NCBI GenBank assembly: GCA_030765065.1
Contig: CM060975.1
Location: 201,786,007-201,850,006, forward strand
Length of the DNA: 64,000 nucleotides
Direction: 5' to 3'
DNA from: Deroplatys truncata
Taxonomy: Eukaryota; Arthropoda; Insecta; Mantodea; Mantidae
The notes under the pieces were generated by a model. It searched no databases. It saw nothing but the letters and a program-made list of their open reading frames with translations, and was not told the origin of the DNA. Made by a program: the position numbers and the translations under genes. Below, piece after piece: positions 43,925 through 55,465 of this stretch (the stretch's first letter is position 1; each line of letters starts with the position of its first letter).

Positions 43925-44668
43925 TCTGCTTCCATTCCAAAATTGATACCCAGAGTTTACGTAAAATACACGTTTTGATATTCCCTGAATCCAAAAAAGC
44001 ATTTTTAGAAACAGGCCTGCGTGTGAGTGTATCTGTGTGTGTCGATAAACAGAACTCAAAAACGAAAAGTCGGTGAAATATCAAACTGGGTGTTTTAGTT
44101 TCTTCCAAGGGTGAAAATTTTTCAAGCAAATCCCCCCCCCCATCTCTAACTATCCTTTACATGGAAACATTTTTATTATTTTTTTTTTTACTTTCTCGAA
44201 AATGACTCTCACAATTTTGATTGCTTAAGATATTCTTGAATTTTCTGTGAATAGCTTATGCAGTCCTTCTATTCGGAATGAATTTCATATAATTTTGTAC
44301 ACTACTACACCACAAGAGATGGGAAAAAGATGAAGCATGTAGATCTGGTTGAAACACAAGTTTTTTTATCAAATATATATTTTGTAATATCGACCAATTG
44401 CTGCTACTGGTTTGAATGTTTCCCTACTTTATCATTGCTAGGTCAACATTCTTTTGTTTCTTTGTACGTGTATTTATTGCTTCAGCCTCCTGTTACTTTT
44501 GTACCTATAACGAAATGTATAATGAAATTATTTCTGTGAACGTTTTTCGTGATTAGCATGAAGCAGTAGACAGAAAAATAAAGTTCTATAAGAGTAGTGT
44601 TTAGAAGAGGGATCAAAATAAACTAGCGGATAGAGAAAGTCATCTGAATGTAACACAGCCGATCTTAA
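43925..44668 (+). repeat. R870 copy 15
   Basis: CCATTCCAAAATTGATACCC, CACGTTTTGATATTCCC, a GT tract at about 44022-44041, CTATCCTTTACATGGAAAC and the end GATAGAGAAAGTCATCTGAA. Its very first ~40 bases are replaced by the inverted fragment before it. Confidence 0.8.
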
Positions 44669-44711
44669 AAACATTCTCACAAACATTTCTCAGTGGGCCT
44701 ACCCGCCCCCT

Positions 44712-44742
<31 letters not shown>

Positions 44743-46151
44743 TACATACACACACGTGAAGAAAGCACTACAAGAAAAAGCTATTCTTCGCATTTAATAG
44801 CTCAGACCCAACAATAAAATACATACTTATAAAAGGCAGGGAGATAAGGATACTGGGTGTGGTGGACCCGTGTGCTGTGCTGTACTGCCCTGCCCTATTA
44901 TAACCCTGCGAGGTACATACCAGCAGATATAACATATTAGTTTATAGCCCTCAGTCGGCAACTTCTTCAATAGAGCCATAAACACATAATAACGCCAGCA
45001 TATGATGCCTGGTGCATGGAATTAATAAACGTAAGCCATAAACAGGGAAAGGGTTGCCTCAAATACACCGCAGCCGCGCTTAAGGCCTTTAAAAATTAAT
45101 TCTTTATTTCCTTCTAAGTACATTTTACAATCAGTTATTAAAACAGCATATTGCAGGTAGGGAATCAGAGCTATAACCAAGGTATATGGCTAAACAAAAT
45201 TATTGTTTTATGGAGATCTTCGTAATCGTTCCCATAAAAACATGCTATTATTTCCTTTTCCTTTTGGGATTTTACAGCTATTTGTGAATTTTAGTACATA
45301 AGCTTTACATAAATTTATAAGTTAGTTTTTTTCCCTCATAAAAATAAAAGTCCTTTCAGTTACAAAGAGTTTATGTGTAAATAGTCACAAGACTTTCCCT
45401 TTTATCATTTCATAGTGATTCCAAAGATTATTTGTATAAAGCCCCTTTTTGCTGTTCACTAGGTTAGTTCTTCAGTAAGAATAATGTAATACCATTGGCA
45501 AAATTTATCATACGTATTTTGGAAAATAAACCTAAGAATCGAATGCATTTAGGACATTTTCTTTTTGTTAAAACTGCCGTATGAATTCAACTTTATTTGA
45601 AATCTTTGACAGCTTTCTTCAAACTCCTAGGTATACAGAATTTCCGCGAAATGAGGGCAGAGATTTTCTGAAATTAAGAATAGGAGGTGCCGATACCAGC
45701 TCATAAGAGCGCTATTAAAGCACTAACCGTAAAAATTCAATGCGAATTCTTCAAAGCAAGCTATTTATACACCAAAGCTGTTGAGAGTATGTTATGTTTC
45801 ATGACAATTGCTCGTAAACATTGACTTCATTGCGCGCTCCGCGACTCCCATCAGGGACTGATGAATTAGCATCTGGGCTGCACTATAATTTTCGCGCTAG
45901 CTACTACGATCCTCGCTACAAGCTTTGCTCCCTTGTACACTGATTTCTCGTAATGGATTTATGTTGTGTCCATAAAAATGAGTGCCGTGGTGTGGGAACC
46001 AGAGTCCTTGTGGCTAATTGTGGCATAACCTATTACATTTCCATTTATTAGGTTCAAAATACCGTATCCATGGTTCATTATATCGTAATACTCGTATCGA
46101 CCTTCTCTATATTCATATGAAAGCCTGCATTCGTTTTGCGGACATATGTTA
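44669..46151. other. Stretch with a TC/AC microsatellite and unassigned DNA
   Basis: (TC)n(AC)n lies at 44710-44755. The segment 44860-45090 is GC-richer (CCCGTGTGCTGTGCTG, CCGCAGCCGCGCTTAAGG) and unassigned. CACAAGACTTTCCC near 45386 may be an R870 terminal scrap. I see no gene. Confidence 0.4.
44710..44755 (+). repeat. (TC)n(AC)n microsatellite
   Basis: CT units run directly into AC units, with CATACATACA interruptions. The compound type equals the tracts inside the R870 copies at 46152 and 53005, but here no R870 sequence surrounds it. Confidence 0.9.
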
Positions 46152-46830
46152 TAAATCGGATGTACTACATTCGCATGACTTTCTCCACCCTCTATCGCTA
46201 ATCAGTGGGTATAAAAATTATTCTTACGAAAGTTTAATTTCCTATATTCTTAATTTTAATCGAGATAAACCTTTCCGGAAATAGCTGCATTACACATTTC
46301 GTTATAGATACAAAGGGAATAACGAAAGTCGAATGCTTAACGGGACGCTATACGCTGGCCTTAGAATTCCATACTGTTTCAATGGAATCGCGAGAAACAA
46401 CTGAATGCTGACAAGACTTTAAAGAAGGACTATGTATTGAACAATTCCAACTATTAAAAACGATGTCTCAAAAATGGCTGATGACACAAAAAAAGTTATT
46501 TGAAATAAATTGTATGTTTTAAAAAGATCTAAATTTCTTGTGTAGTGCGTTTTCGTCTTTCCCTTAACGTTTACCAGTTATACAAGATTATACAAAATTC
46601 CAGATATATGTTTTATTTCCATGTATATATATATATTTAATATATGGTATTTTAATAAAAAAACGCTACAGGCATTTTTAGAAAATAAAAAAATTCGAAA
46701 AATGTTCCATGTCAAGTATAGTTTGGGGTGGGGGATTTTCTTGAAAATCTTCGTGTAACATCTTTGGAAGGTACTGAACTAAAATACCCAATTTGATGTT
46801 GATCCAGCTTTTCGTTTTTGAGTTATGCTG

Positions 46831-46882
<52 letters not shown>

Positions 46883-46988
46883 TGGACATTTTTCTAAAAA
46901 TGTTAGTTTTTGTATTCAGAGGACCTCAAAACATGAAATTACCGTATCGTATTTTTGGATGGTACAGAATACGTGGTAGAGAAAGTAA
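46152..46988 (-). repeat. R870 copy 16, full length
   Basis: TAAATCGGATGTACTACATT, CGAGATAAACCTTTCCGG, GATGTCTCAAAAATGGCTGA, AAAAAATTCGAAAAATGTTC and GGGATTTTCTTGAAAATCTT, then (TC)n(AC)n at 46834-46882, and the end GGTAGAGAAAGTAAAAAT. It is the full-length representative of the sub-type also seen at 5635 and 43128. Confidence 0.9.
46834..46882 (+). repeat. (TC)n(AC)n microsatellite inside R870 copy 16
   Basis: A CT run passes directly into CA units at the conserved R870 microsatellite position. The TC part is absent from the GT/CA type copies, so the tract was gained or replaced in this sub-lineage. Confidence 0.95.
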
Positions 46989-48498
46989 AAATTTCAATTT
47001 CGTGAATTATTCCATGCACACAAAAAGGATGGATAAGGCGAAGCTAATAAGTGCTCGTGTATCTAAAATATTGCACGGTGCTATATATTAATCGATTAAA
47101 TAAGTTTTAAATCTGTATATAGGTTAATAGTACCAGAGCTAGACTTTTGTGGTAATTTTTGTTTTGCGTAAATAATAGACGTTAACATATAGGTGCAATA
47201 GTTTAAGGTAAAAATTGCGTTTTAAAAAGACTTGCATGTTAAGGTTTTATTCATCAACGGATCAATCAATTACTACAAAACTTGGTATTTTAGGTCCGAC
47301 CAAATCTGTGTCTAAGAGTAAATCTTATAAGAGTATAAACCTTCCCCAGAAAGGGAGGGTTATAATACGATACGAAACAAAATGTCAAATTTCTCCCTTA
47401 TTATAGAGTTTTAGGAAATAGTTATATAATCAAAGCTCATAAAACAATTTTGTTATTTATAAAATTTCTAATTGAAGAACTTTAAGAAGTTATACCAATT
47501 TTTCAATATTTTTAGTTGTTTTATGAAACATTCTGTTGCCTTCTGTTTACTAAGAGCAATTCCGAACGCTTAAAATACTATTGCTTCTAACGCTACGTGC
47601 GTGAGTTCAAATACCGAGTTCAAGCTCCCTTGCTGAGTTTCGAAGTCTGTGCTCATTCCATACTCTCATTTATTATTTAACATATTGAATTTGGCTAAAC
47701 GACATCAAGATTTACCTTCCAAAAGGTGAATAAGGAATTAACATAAATTTTATTGTAAAAACAGAATATTAAAGTTGTTTGAGAAAGCTATGCCTAAGTA
47801 AATTTGTACAACTCTTTTTTTTTTGATTCAATTAGTATTAAAGTTGTGTATATTTAATTTTGTAGTACGTCAGAAAAAGGAATATAGCGATTAATTTTTG
47901 AAACAGTTTTTTAACATATGCAAAATAAGACAGAGAGAGAGAGAGAGGGGGAGGGAGGGAGGGAGAAAATAGAAGTCTCGCCGGAGAGGGGGGTGGCAAG
48001 CTACCTTTCATTTAGTTTATCTGTAAAATAAATTTATAAGACATTGCCATACCGATCAAACACAGGGCAGCTAAACTAGGATTTTTTTCCTACTACCAGG
48101 AGCCTCGAAACCGCAATTTATTTTCGAGTATTACCTCAGATTCTGTCAATATAGTTCTGGTTAAAGGTGGTTGCGAGGAATGACAGCAATGTCTACCTGT
48201 ATCGAAACCGAATTCCTAGGACAAAGTTTCTTATTAGGTTAATCGTCATTTTGGGCGCCAGCACGCGGCGATGCCAAGTCGTGATGCTGAAAGTGTAATT
48301 GCTCTGACATGAAGCAAAACAGATTTCTTCTCTTTGGCACACGAAACTATTGTCTCGTCATGCAGTTAGCAAGGATGACCTAGGTGTTGTTTGTGCTGAC
48401 TCAACAGACATAATTTTAACGAGAAGACACCGCGTGTATAAGAAACGTGTTTCAAAGTGAACATAGCGTTTGTATCATAACATTGTTACTTTATCTGC
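46989..48498. other. Stretch with no recognised gene
   Basis: A GA/GGGA-rich run lies at 47929-47966 (GAGAGAGAGAGAGGGGGAGG). The segment 48235-48430 is less AT-rich (GCGCCAGCACGCGGCGATGC), with no family recognised. Confidence 0.45.
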
Positions 48499-48620
48499 TG
48501 CTTACCTGCAATAAAGGAAGACATACTCAGAAAGTTCGAAGCATTTAAAAATTCAATACCGAGATTTCACAGGAAACGCATAATTTAAGATCCTCTATCA
48601 ACCCAAAAGTTCACGCGTTT
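48499..48620 (+). repeat. R870 fragment
   Basis: AAAAATTCAATACCGAGATT, TCACAGGAAACGCAT and TTAAGATCC match the first ~120 bases of R870, less a few indels. The rest is missing. Confidence 0.65.
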
Positions 48621-48708
48621 GAACAATACTCCATATGTTTAAAGTCAGGGACATAATTTTTTTTTCCTTCTTAGAGTATAACAAGAAATAATTTTGGTGA
48701 GTTATATA

Positions 48709-49256
48709 CAGGATGGACGATTTAAGTTGAGACTGTACAGTATCTCCAAAACTAATAAATCCCTTTAATAAAAGTTGCTTGATATTATGGGAGAAAGTAA
48801 ATGCAATTAGTCGTATTTTGTTTGGAGGCCGTTAGGATGGTCTTTTAGGCTCAATTTAATATTTTTAAATGGGAGCCTACATTTTGTATGTTGTTTTCGC
48901 ATTAGAAAATGGTTTATAAAAAAACTGTTTATTTTATGATGAATAAGGAAACAAAATAAAAAATGTTTATTCCCAATTACGAAACGTAACTTGACCCTCA
49001 AAAGACCATCCATTCATTGTGCTCTTCGTACAAAGTCATTCAGAATTTTCGTTATTTACGTTGGTGGAAGAACAATGGCAAAGTGCTTTTATACAAATGT
49101 TGTTCAGTTTTTTATGAGTGAGAAAACAACATAAACGGTAGATTCCCATTTTAAAAAATTAAATTGACCCTAAAATCACATTCACAACGTCCTCCAAATA
49201 AAACACGAATAGTGGCATTTACTTTCCTCTATAATATCATAAACTCAAGCAATTTT
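48709..49256. mobile_element. Fold-back element with repeated internal units
   Basis: It starts ACAGGATGGACGATTTAAGT. A left arm at about 48770-48900 (GAAAGTAAATGCAATTAG, TTTGGAGGCCGTTAGGATGG, TAGGCTCAATTTAATATTTT) returns inverted at about 49120-49252. A third related unit (CCCTCAAAAGACCATCC) lies between them. Together these would form a large hairpin. The ACAGG.TGG start fits a non-autonomous DNA element. The matching far terminus was not found, so the right end may be lost in the TA repeat at 49257-49281. Confidence 0.7.
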
Positions 49257-49281
49257 TTTATATATATATATATATATATAT
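49257..49281. repeat. (TA)n tract
   Basis: A run of about 12 TA units directly after the fold-back element. TA runs often grow beside Tc1/mariner-type insertions. Confidence 0.9.
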
Positions 49282-49580
49282 AAAATTTGAATCATTAAAA
49301 TTAATTTTGTGAAGTTTGCATATATCAAAATGGAGCTATTTCCACGGCTATTTCTTCAAACGAGTACAACCTTTTTTACCAAACCAGAGACATCTTTAGA
49401 ACAGCTTCATGTACTGCACTTGTAATATCTTGACTACAAATGAAGAAAATGTTTTTGGTACGATTGTTTTCCTATGTCTTTCCGATTACATTCACACAGA
49501 AGGAAATTTAGAATTCCAACATAAATTCGTTTCTAAAAATCCATATCTACCAACATAATTTTGTGGCTATGATAACATAG

Positions 49581-49630
<50 letters not shown>

Positions 49631-50289
49631 CCCATGTTCTTTCATTATCTGTGTCTTCATAATCTACATCTTTGACTTCTTGAAATACTGAATCTCTATT
49701 ATGTCTATATTATTAATTTCAAACAACGCGTTTTAAGCCACGACATCAACCCTCAAACAATGGACTCAAAACTTACTAAATTATCTCACTAAGCTATTGT
49801 GTTAATTACAGCTCTTGAACTGGTACATTGTTACTGGAGATCCAACATGACGATGTGTAAGATCATAATAAATTATTTTGATTGCCCTTTTAATAAAATA
49901 ATAAAACATAGATCATGCAAAAATAGTGTGTAATACGTGTGCTTGAAATGCATAAAAGAATCTCGAAAACATAAATGACTCCAGTTCGTCTCATCTTTTC
50001 AAACTATTCCTCGATTCTATAATATGGACTTCCCCACACTAATATCATAATATATACAATTGCAATACGTACATAGCCAGCATTCAACAATTTAAATTAT
50101 CTTTATATACATTGTTGATTTAGAATAATATAGGTTTTATCACGAATACCACGCTTAGTTTTTCTTTTAGTGATATACAAAACACGCAGTAAAATTTCAT
50201 AGGTCTACTTTGTTGATTCTAATTAATTTTGAATCACACAAATGCACTGAAAATTAAAACACGACAACATTTTCTTTAATAGTAGATAT
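49282..50289. other. AT-rich stretch with a second TA microsatellite
   Basis: (TA)n at 49584-49626, about 21 units. No gene or repeat family is recognised otherwise. Confidence 0.5.
49584..49626. repeat. (TA)n microsatellite
   Basis: A pure TA run of about 21 units, 300 bp from a shorter one. Confidence 0.97.
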
Positions 50290-50654
50290 AGGGTAAACAA
50301 CGGAAAGGGACACCTAGCGCACTGCGACCTATGTAGATCTAAAGTGGCTACCAATCCCAGGAGGAAGGGATGAAGGAAATGAGCCACAGGAGACTCCATG
50401 CCGCAGGCTACAGAGGCGCGCGGAAGTCTCTAACAGTTCCAGACTGGAGCTGCCTAGAGAGGCAACCAAGCAGCCCTCTAGTGTCCACGGTGAGTGACAT
50501 CCTTTGAGTGATCATCCGTGCCATCTGTCTGACACCGCCATACGCCATGAAACCTAGAAGCACACCTGAAAGATGAGAAGGAAACTGAATGAAAGGGAAA
50601 ATTATGGAACGGAAATCGTTGTAGATGTAAAACCACGCCAGCATTCGACTACCT
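50290..50654 (-). mobile_element. SINE family B, long form, 3' part (split by a family C SINE)
   Basis: On the minus strand its end matches the 25873 copy: CTTCATCCCTTCCTCCTGGG, CTGCGGCATGGAGTCTCC, TGGCGGTGTCAGACAGATGG and GTGGTTTTACATCTACAACG. A family C SINE interrupts it after CGACTACCT. The remaining head lies at 50951-51064. Confidence 0.88.
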
Positions 50655-50939
50655 GTCGTCCTCCGTGGTGTAGTGGTTACCTCTAGTTCCCAAGGTCGCG
50701 GATTCAAACTCGGCGAAGGGCGATGGCTTTTTTCGGGCGTAAAAATCCTTAAAATAGCTTTCTTCGGAAGGTAAGTAAAGCCTGTGGTCCCGTGTCGTAG
50801 ATTTACGGCACGTAAAAGAACCTCAAGCCTGATAAAGAGGCCTCTGAGCAAAATTACCGGTCTTTCACGACCAATATAGAATGGAACGCTACGGACCACA
50901 GTAGTTAAAGAGCGTCCATAAATAAAACTCAAATTCAAT
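50655..50939 (+). mobile_element. SINE family C, full length, 11-bp target duplication
   Basis: TTCGACTACCT flanks it at 50644-50654 and 50940-50950. The head GTCGTCCTCCGTGGTGTAGT has A box TGGTGTAGTGGTTACC and B box GCGGATTCAAACTCGGC. The body has TTCTTCGGAAGGTAAGTAAA, GTGTCGTAGATTTACGGCAC, GGCCTCTGAGCAAAATTACC and the tail CCATAAATAAAACTCAAATT. At 285 bp it is the reference copy for the family in this window. It sits inside a family B SINE. Confidence 0.95.
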
Positions 50940-50950
50940 TTCGACTACCT

Positions 50951-51064
50951 ACCAGGGAGAACCACGAGAAACCCAAGGTCAGAGTGGGCGATCGAAGGGA
51001 ATCGAACCCGAGACCTCCCGAATGCTAGCCTCACACGTTACCACGGAGCCATCTCACTTGGTCC
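50951..51064 (-). mobile_element. SINE family B, head part (split by a family C SINE)
   Basis: On the minus strand: CAAGTGAGATGGCTCCGTGG, CTAGCATTCGGGAGGTCTCG and GGGTTCGATTCCCTTCGATC, then CTTGGGTTTCTCGTGGTTCT. The A and B boxes are clear. With 50290-50654 it makes one copy of about 480 bp after removing the insert. Confidence 0.9.
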
Positions 51065-51784
51065 TTCAATAATAAATATATGTGATATAAACATTCGAGT
51101 GCTGTTTCCACATCTTACATATACCAAACCAAGTCCGTATTGCGTGACTTGAAAGCATTTCTGAGGCAAACATTTGTCGTAATTAACGGAAGCAGAAAGA
51201 GAAATCAGCTTTTATACAAATAGCATTATATATTCGATTAGCTTTGAATTACTAATGGGCAAATAAATTCGTGTGTGTCAAACATCACCTTTTTCTTATT
51301 TCTGATGTGGTTTCTTCGCTTTCTAGTTGAACTACAAGAGATGTTAATAATTATCTCGTTGATTTTCCTCCTTTCCTCAAAACGTCGTACAGGAGATTTC
51401 TTTAGGCATTTGAAGCTAAGTATTCTCACTTGTAAATCACAATAGTTATGTCAGAAGTGTAGTTTTATTGATGTTTGTCGTCTGAATACGGATATGCTTC
51501 GGTAAAGCTTGGCTTTAGAATTTTCAAGGACAGATTCCCATTTGAAATTATAATATGCTACAAGATTTCGCTGCGAACAGACTTTTAATCTTCGTCATTT
51601 CATAAAGGCTGCTTCTGGTTTTGCTGACGCCAGAAGTCTGTACTTTTCTGTATACTTATTGATATTGTGTTAGCTGAAGATATTGCGCATCTCATTACAC
51701 AGAGTTTCCAACACTTTGACTTAAAGAAAACACAGTAACCATAAAGATGGAGAAACAATAAACTCAAGCACAATTTTATATAAA
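51065..51784. other. AT-rich stretch with no recognised feature
   Basis: Nothing is recognised here. Confidence 0.5.
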
Positions 51785-52620
51785 AAATCTGATGTGCTGA
51801 CTTTCTCTACTCCTGTAAAACTATTTTACAAACCCTTATTCCCCATTTACTTCATATTAATCCAGATACACATTTGCAGAAATTATCTTAATGCTAATTT
51901 TCTTGTAGGTGCAAGGGGAATATGGTAAGCTTTAAGCGACAGTCAAATCTTGTAAGATCTGGTTGCTATGTGGAGCATTCTATTATCTTTGCATGTCCAG
52001 GACATAGAAAAAACGAATAATGAATTCCCATTGGAGAAAAAGTATAACTATTAGAAAATTCGAACAAATAACAAGAAATGTCAAGGAAATAGTTCACTTC
52101 AAAAAAAAAAAAAAAAAAAGTAAATGACATAAATTGTGTGTTTTAAGGAGATCTACATTTTTTGTGTAGTAAAATCGTTCTCTTACGAGTTATGCGAAAG
52201 CCATTCAGAATGAAGAGGACTTTTGGGGACATTCTCAGAAAATTCACGATATACATTTCATTTTCCATGAAAATATCTTAAACATATGGAATTTTAATCA
52301 AACCCTTTAGAGTCAGTTTTGAGAAAATCAAATTTACTCCATCAAAAATGTTCCATGTAAAGGGTAATATAGGGTGGGGCGAGTTTCTTGAAAATCTTCG
52401 TGTCGCATTTTTGAAATATACGAACCTAAATACCAAGTTTGGTATTTATCCGACTTTTCGTTTTTGAGTTATGCTGTTCAAAGACATACACAGGAACCTT
52501 TATTTAAAAATGCTTTTTTTTTAATTTAGGGACCTCAAAATATGTATTTCCGATGAAATCCCGATATCGAATTTTTGGGTTGAATGCTATACTTCCCCTA
52601 CTTACTAAACGTAGTAAAGT
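51785..52620 (-). repeat. R870 copy 18, full length
   Basis: AAAATCTGATGTGCTGACTT (the ACACTCACA segment is deleted), TTAAGCGACAGTCAAATCTT, CATGTCCAGGACATAGAAAA, AAATGTTCCATGTAAAGGG and TTACTAAACGTAGTAAAG. A 19-base A run lies at 52101-52119. The microsatellite is collapsed to CATACACAGG, showing that it is not needed for the copy. Confidence 0.92.
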
Positions 52621-53004
52621 AAACACTGAGTTACAAATTAATAGTTAATTCTATTATATATCTAAGGATATTACAAAAGAATTGCGAAACGCGCCAGTAA
52701 TGTACAATAATCGAGCTTTTAAAAATTTGATGTTGAACTAACATGGCTTCTTGTACCAATTATAAATGCGCATGTGTCGCTGTATTATAGTACTCTTTTA
52801 TACACATTAAGTTAACTACGATAAAGTTTGCCTAGAAATTATATCAAATAAAGCACTATTGAATTAGTTACGCATTCAACATTCAACTGTGTACATCATA
52901 TGTCCGTTTTGATTAGTAGTGTGATCATGCGAAAGAAAAACAGAAACGAATCGAATTTCCCGTTAGATGACATTTTTGTATTTTGAAAAATGTAAACACA
53001 CAGC
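52621..53004. other. AT-rich stretch with no recognised feature
   Basis: Nothing is recognised here. Confidence 0.5.
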
Positions 53005-53292
53005 AAGCAACATTTCAGAAAATTCCTGATGCTGAGAATAAAAAACAGTCGTATGGTATAAATTGTACATTGCAATGAGCTCTAGATTTTTCTGTAGTAA
53101 GCTTATATCTCTTTTGGTTTCCCTTAATACAAAATTCAGTAAGAATGAAGAGGGCTTTACAATCTATTCGCAGAAAATTCACGATATACTTAATTTTTTT
53201 TATTGGCAATGACTCAAATATATGGTATTTTAATCAAAATGAAAAGAATTATTTTTGAGGGGGCAAAAAGGACTTTTTCCTTTTCGTTTTGG

Positions 53293-53356
<64 letters not shown>

Positions 53357-53460
53357 AACACATACACACACTTACAGATCCTGTAAGATTTCAAAATTGA
53401 ATTTTGGGTACAATTTCAATATATTTATCTTAGATACATTTATAAAGGGTAGATAAAGCC
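53005..53460 (-). repeat. R870 copy 19, internally deleted
   Basis: It starts mid-element (ATGGTATAAATTGTACATTG), has ATGGTATTTTAATCAAAATG, lacks the GTTCCATGTAAAGGG...CTTCGTGTCGC section, then has CTTTTTCCTTTTCGTTTTGG joined to a TC/AC tract at 53294-53358. It ends near GGGTAGATAAAG. Confidence 0.75.
53294..53358 (+). repeat. (TC)n(AC)n microsatellite inside R870 copy 19
   Basis: About 21 CT units pass into about 10 CA units. It is the same compound type as in copy 16. Confidence 0.95.
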
Positions 53461-55457
53461 CTGTGAAATGGTAACGAATATGGATCGTGTGACTGTTTTA
53501 CATAAGGTTTTTCTTAAGTTTTATTAGCGTTAAAGTTTAAAAGGCTGGGGAAGTAATACTATGCTGAGGGTAAATTTCATTATAGTGTCAATATAGAACC
53601 ACAGACAAGGATACAAACTCTAAGCCTAGACACACAGCCTTGGATTCAATCAATAGATCAATATTTTATATATATGTTTTTCATCGCCAATGTCGATCAA
53701 TGGCTAGAATGCGTGCCACTTAAGTATTGTGCACACCTGCGTGCACTTGAACTCATATAAAAGGTTGTTTTACGATCGCAAGAACAGCATTTATAAACCT
53801 ATAAATGACTTCTTCCAGGACACAAAGCATGAAGAAAAATGGTTCCCTAATTTGACATCCAGTATGCGTGTTAATTACATGTCATAAACTTAACTGCACT
53901 ATACTAATAATTTTATTGCCCTCTTGTAATTTACTCGCTACAATGCCGCAGGCAGCATTACCAACCCTTGCGGGAGGAAGGGTAATACTAATTTTTTGGT
54001 CTCCCCCACACACGCTAAAGTGATTCACTGCCCCACACGATGGAGCGCTCCGAATCGTGATTAGTGTTCGCGGCCATTAATTATCTTCATCAGGCTTTGT
54101 ACAACCTTACCCTTGGTTTTCATCACGCCTGGAGCCCAGAGACCTCCTGACGAGGAGGCTAAATCACTCGTATTGACGCCTCCCCCTGTACAACTTAACA
54201 GGAGACATTTTCTCCTTAGGTGACTTACATTTTGCTCTTAAAGCCATTCGCTGATCTTCATTAAACTACACTGTCAATACCCCTTCAGCAAATGCAATTT
54301 TGTCTTCTGTACCTTAGAAGTCGTGCTATAAGGCTTGAACACTGTTTTATAAGACAAATACTAGAAAACCGTGGCTTCGTGTCGTGCATTTTCTCGTAAG
54401 GGATGCTGTTTTAACCGAAGATGGTCGTGTAAGCCTTAGTGACAGCAACGGTGGGGGAAGTCATCGTGAAGAATTCCCTTAAGGATTCATTAAGTGGCTT
54501 CTTTCTCATTCGCTAGGTGCACGGGTTTTCTCACAAAGCATCAAATTATAACGCTTATATTTCCGCTTTTTAATATTTATTTACAAATCATTGTATTTGC
54601 TCACGGGGTATTTACAGTTTATTTACAATATGCACATATACAGAGTGGACCATTTAAGGTGAGAGGACGACTCCATTCGTCTGTTTGCTTATGCATGAAA
54701 TAACTCAAGAAAAACTCTTCGTTTGGAACTGATTTTTAAATTAAGCACTTTGAGGAATATTTGTCTATATATTTCAAGTTTTGTTGAAACTAATATAAAA
54801 TTAAGGATAGTTTAAGTGTAAGAGCCTATTTTAAGTTTACCAGACAGTTTATGAAGGCGTTTACAAAGTTTAACACACGCTTACGTTTAGACTAGTTCAT
54901 GTTTCTCCTTTTCTAAGTATCCGAAATACTCTTGACTTATAAGGTATTACCACTGTTGATAACTTATCAGACAGAATCTTTCTTTTTATTTGATATACTC
55001 AAATGTTCTGGCACCTTCTTTTAAATAAACTATTGTCCTTGACCTCATCCTCGAAGATGAATGCAAAACACAAAATACACACGTAGCTCTTAATAATACT
55101 GCAACTGCAGTAAACACAGTGTAACGGACGATAAAATGCAAGCTATAAATCATTCCGCTCCATTTCTTCTCGCTGTATTAATCTCAAAATAGTGCACGCT
55201 GTATAAGAAAAGAAAAAGGAAAACATGAATTCTTTTTACTGAAGGAGTTGCGCAATAATTGTTGTTTGCGTCTGGATGTTCTAAAAGAGATGCACGAAAC
55301 AAATGAAGGTTGCGAACTTCACGCTTTACGTCCGAAACTTCCGAAGGGTATGCGTTTCACTTTTCTTGTCCAAAATATCTGAAGGTTACAATATGCGACG
55401 TTCTGAAGATCAGACAGTTGAACATTAAAAATATCTGAGCGCAATAGAAATACTGAT
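53461..55457. other. Unassigned stretch including a GC-richer block
   Basis: The block 53940-54190 is GC-richer (CCGCAGGCAGCATTACCAAC, TTCGCGGCCATTAATTATC, GAGACCTCCTGACGAGGAGG) and contains short inverted motifs. It has no A/B boxes and no second copy. At 54643, TATACAGAGTGGACCATTTA resembles the start of the fold-back element at 48709. No gene is recognised. Confidence 0.4.
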
Positions 55458-55465
55458 CCCTAAGT

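Noticed and set aside
45850-45880. Hammerhead ribozyme core (CTGATGA)
   Set aside because: The CTGATGA motif occurs without the paired GAAA core and stems.
50408-50938. The longest open frame of the window, 176 codons on the minus strand
   Set aside because: It crosses the boundary between two nested SINEs of different families, so it cannot be a gene.
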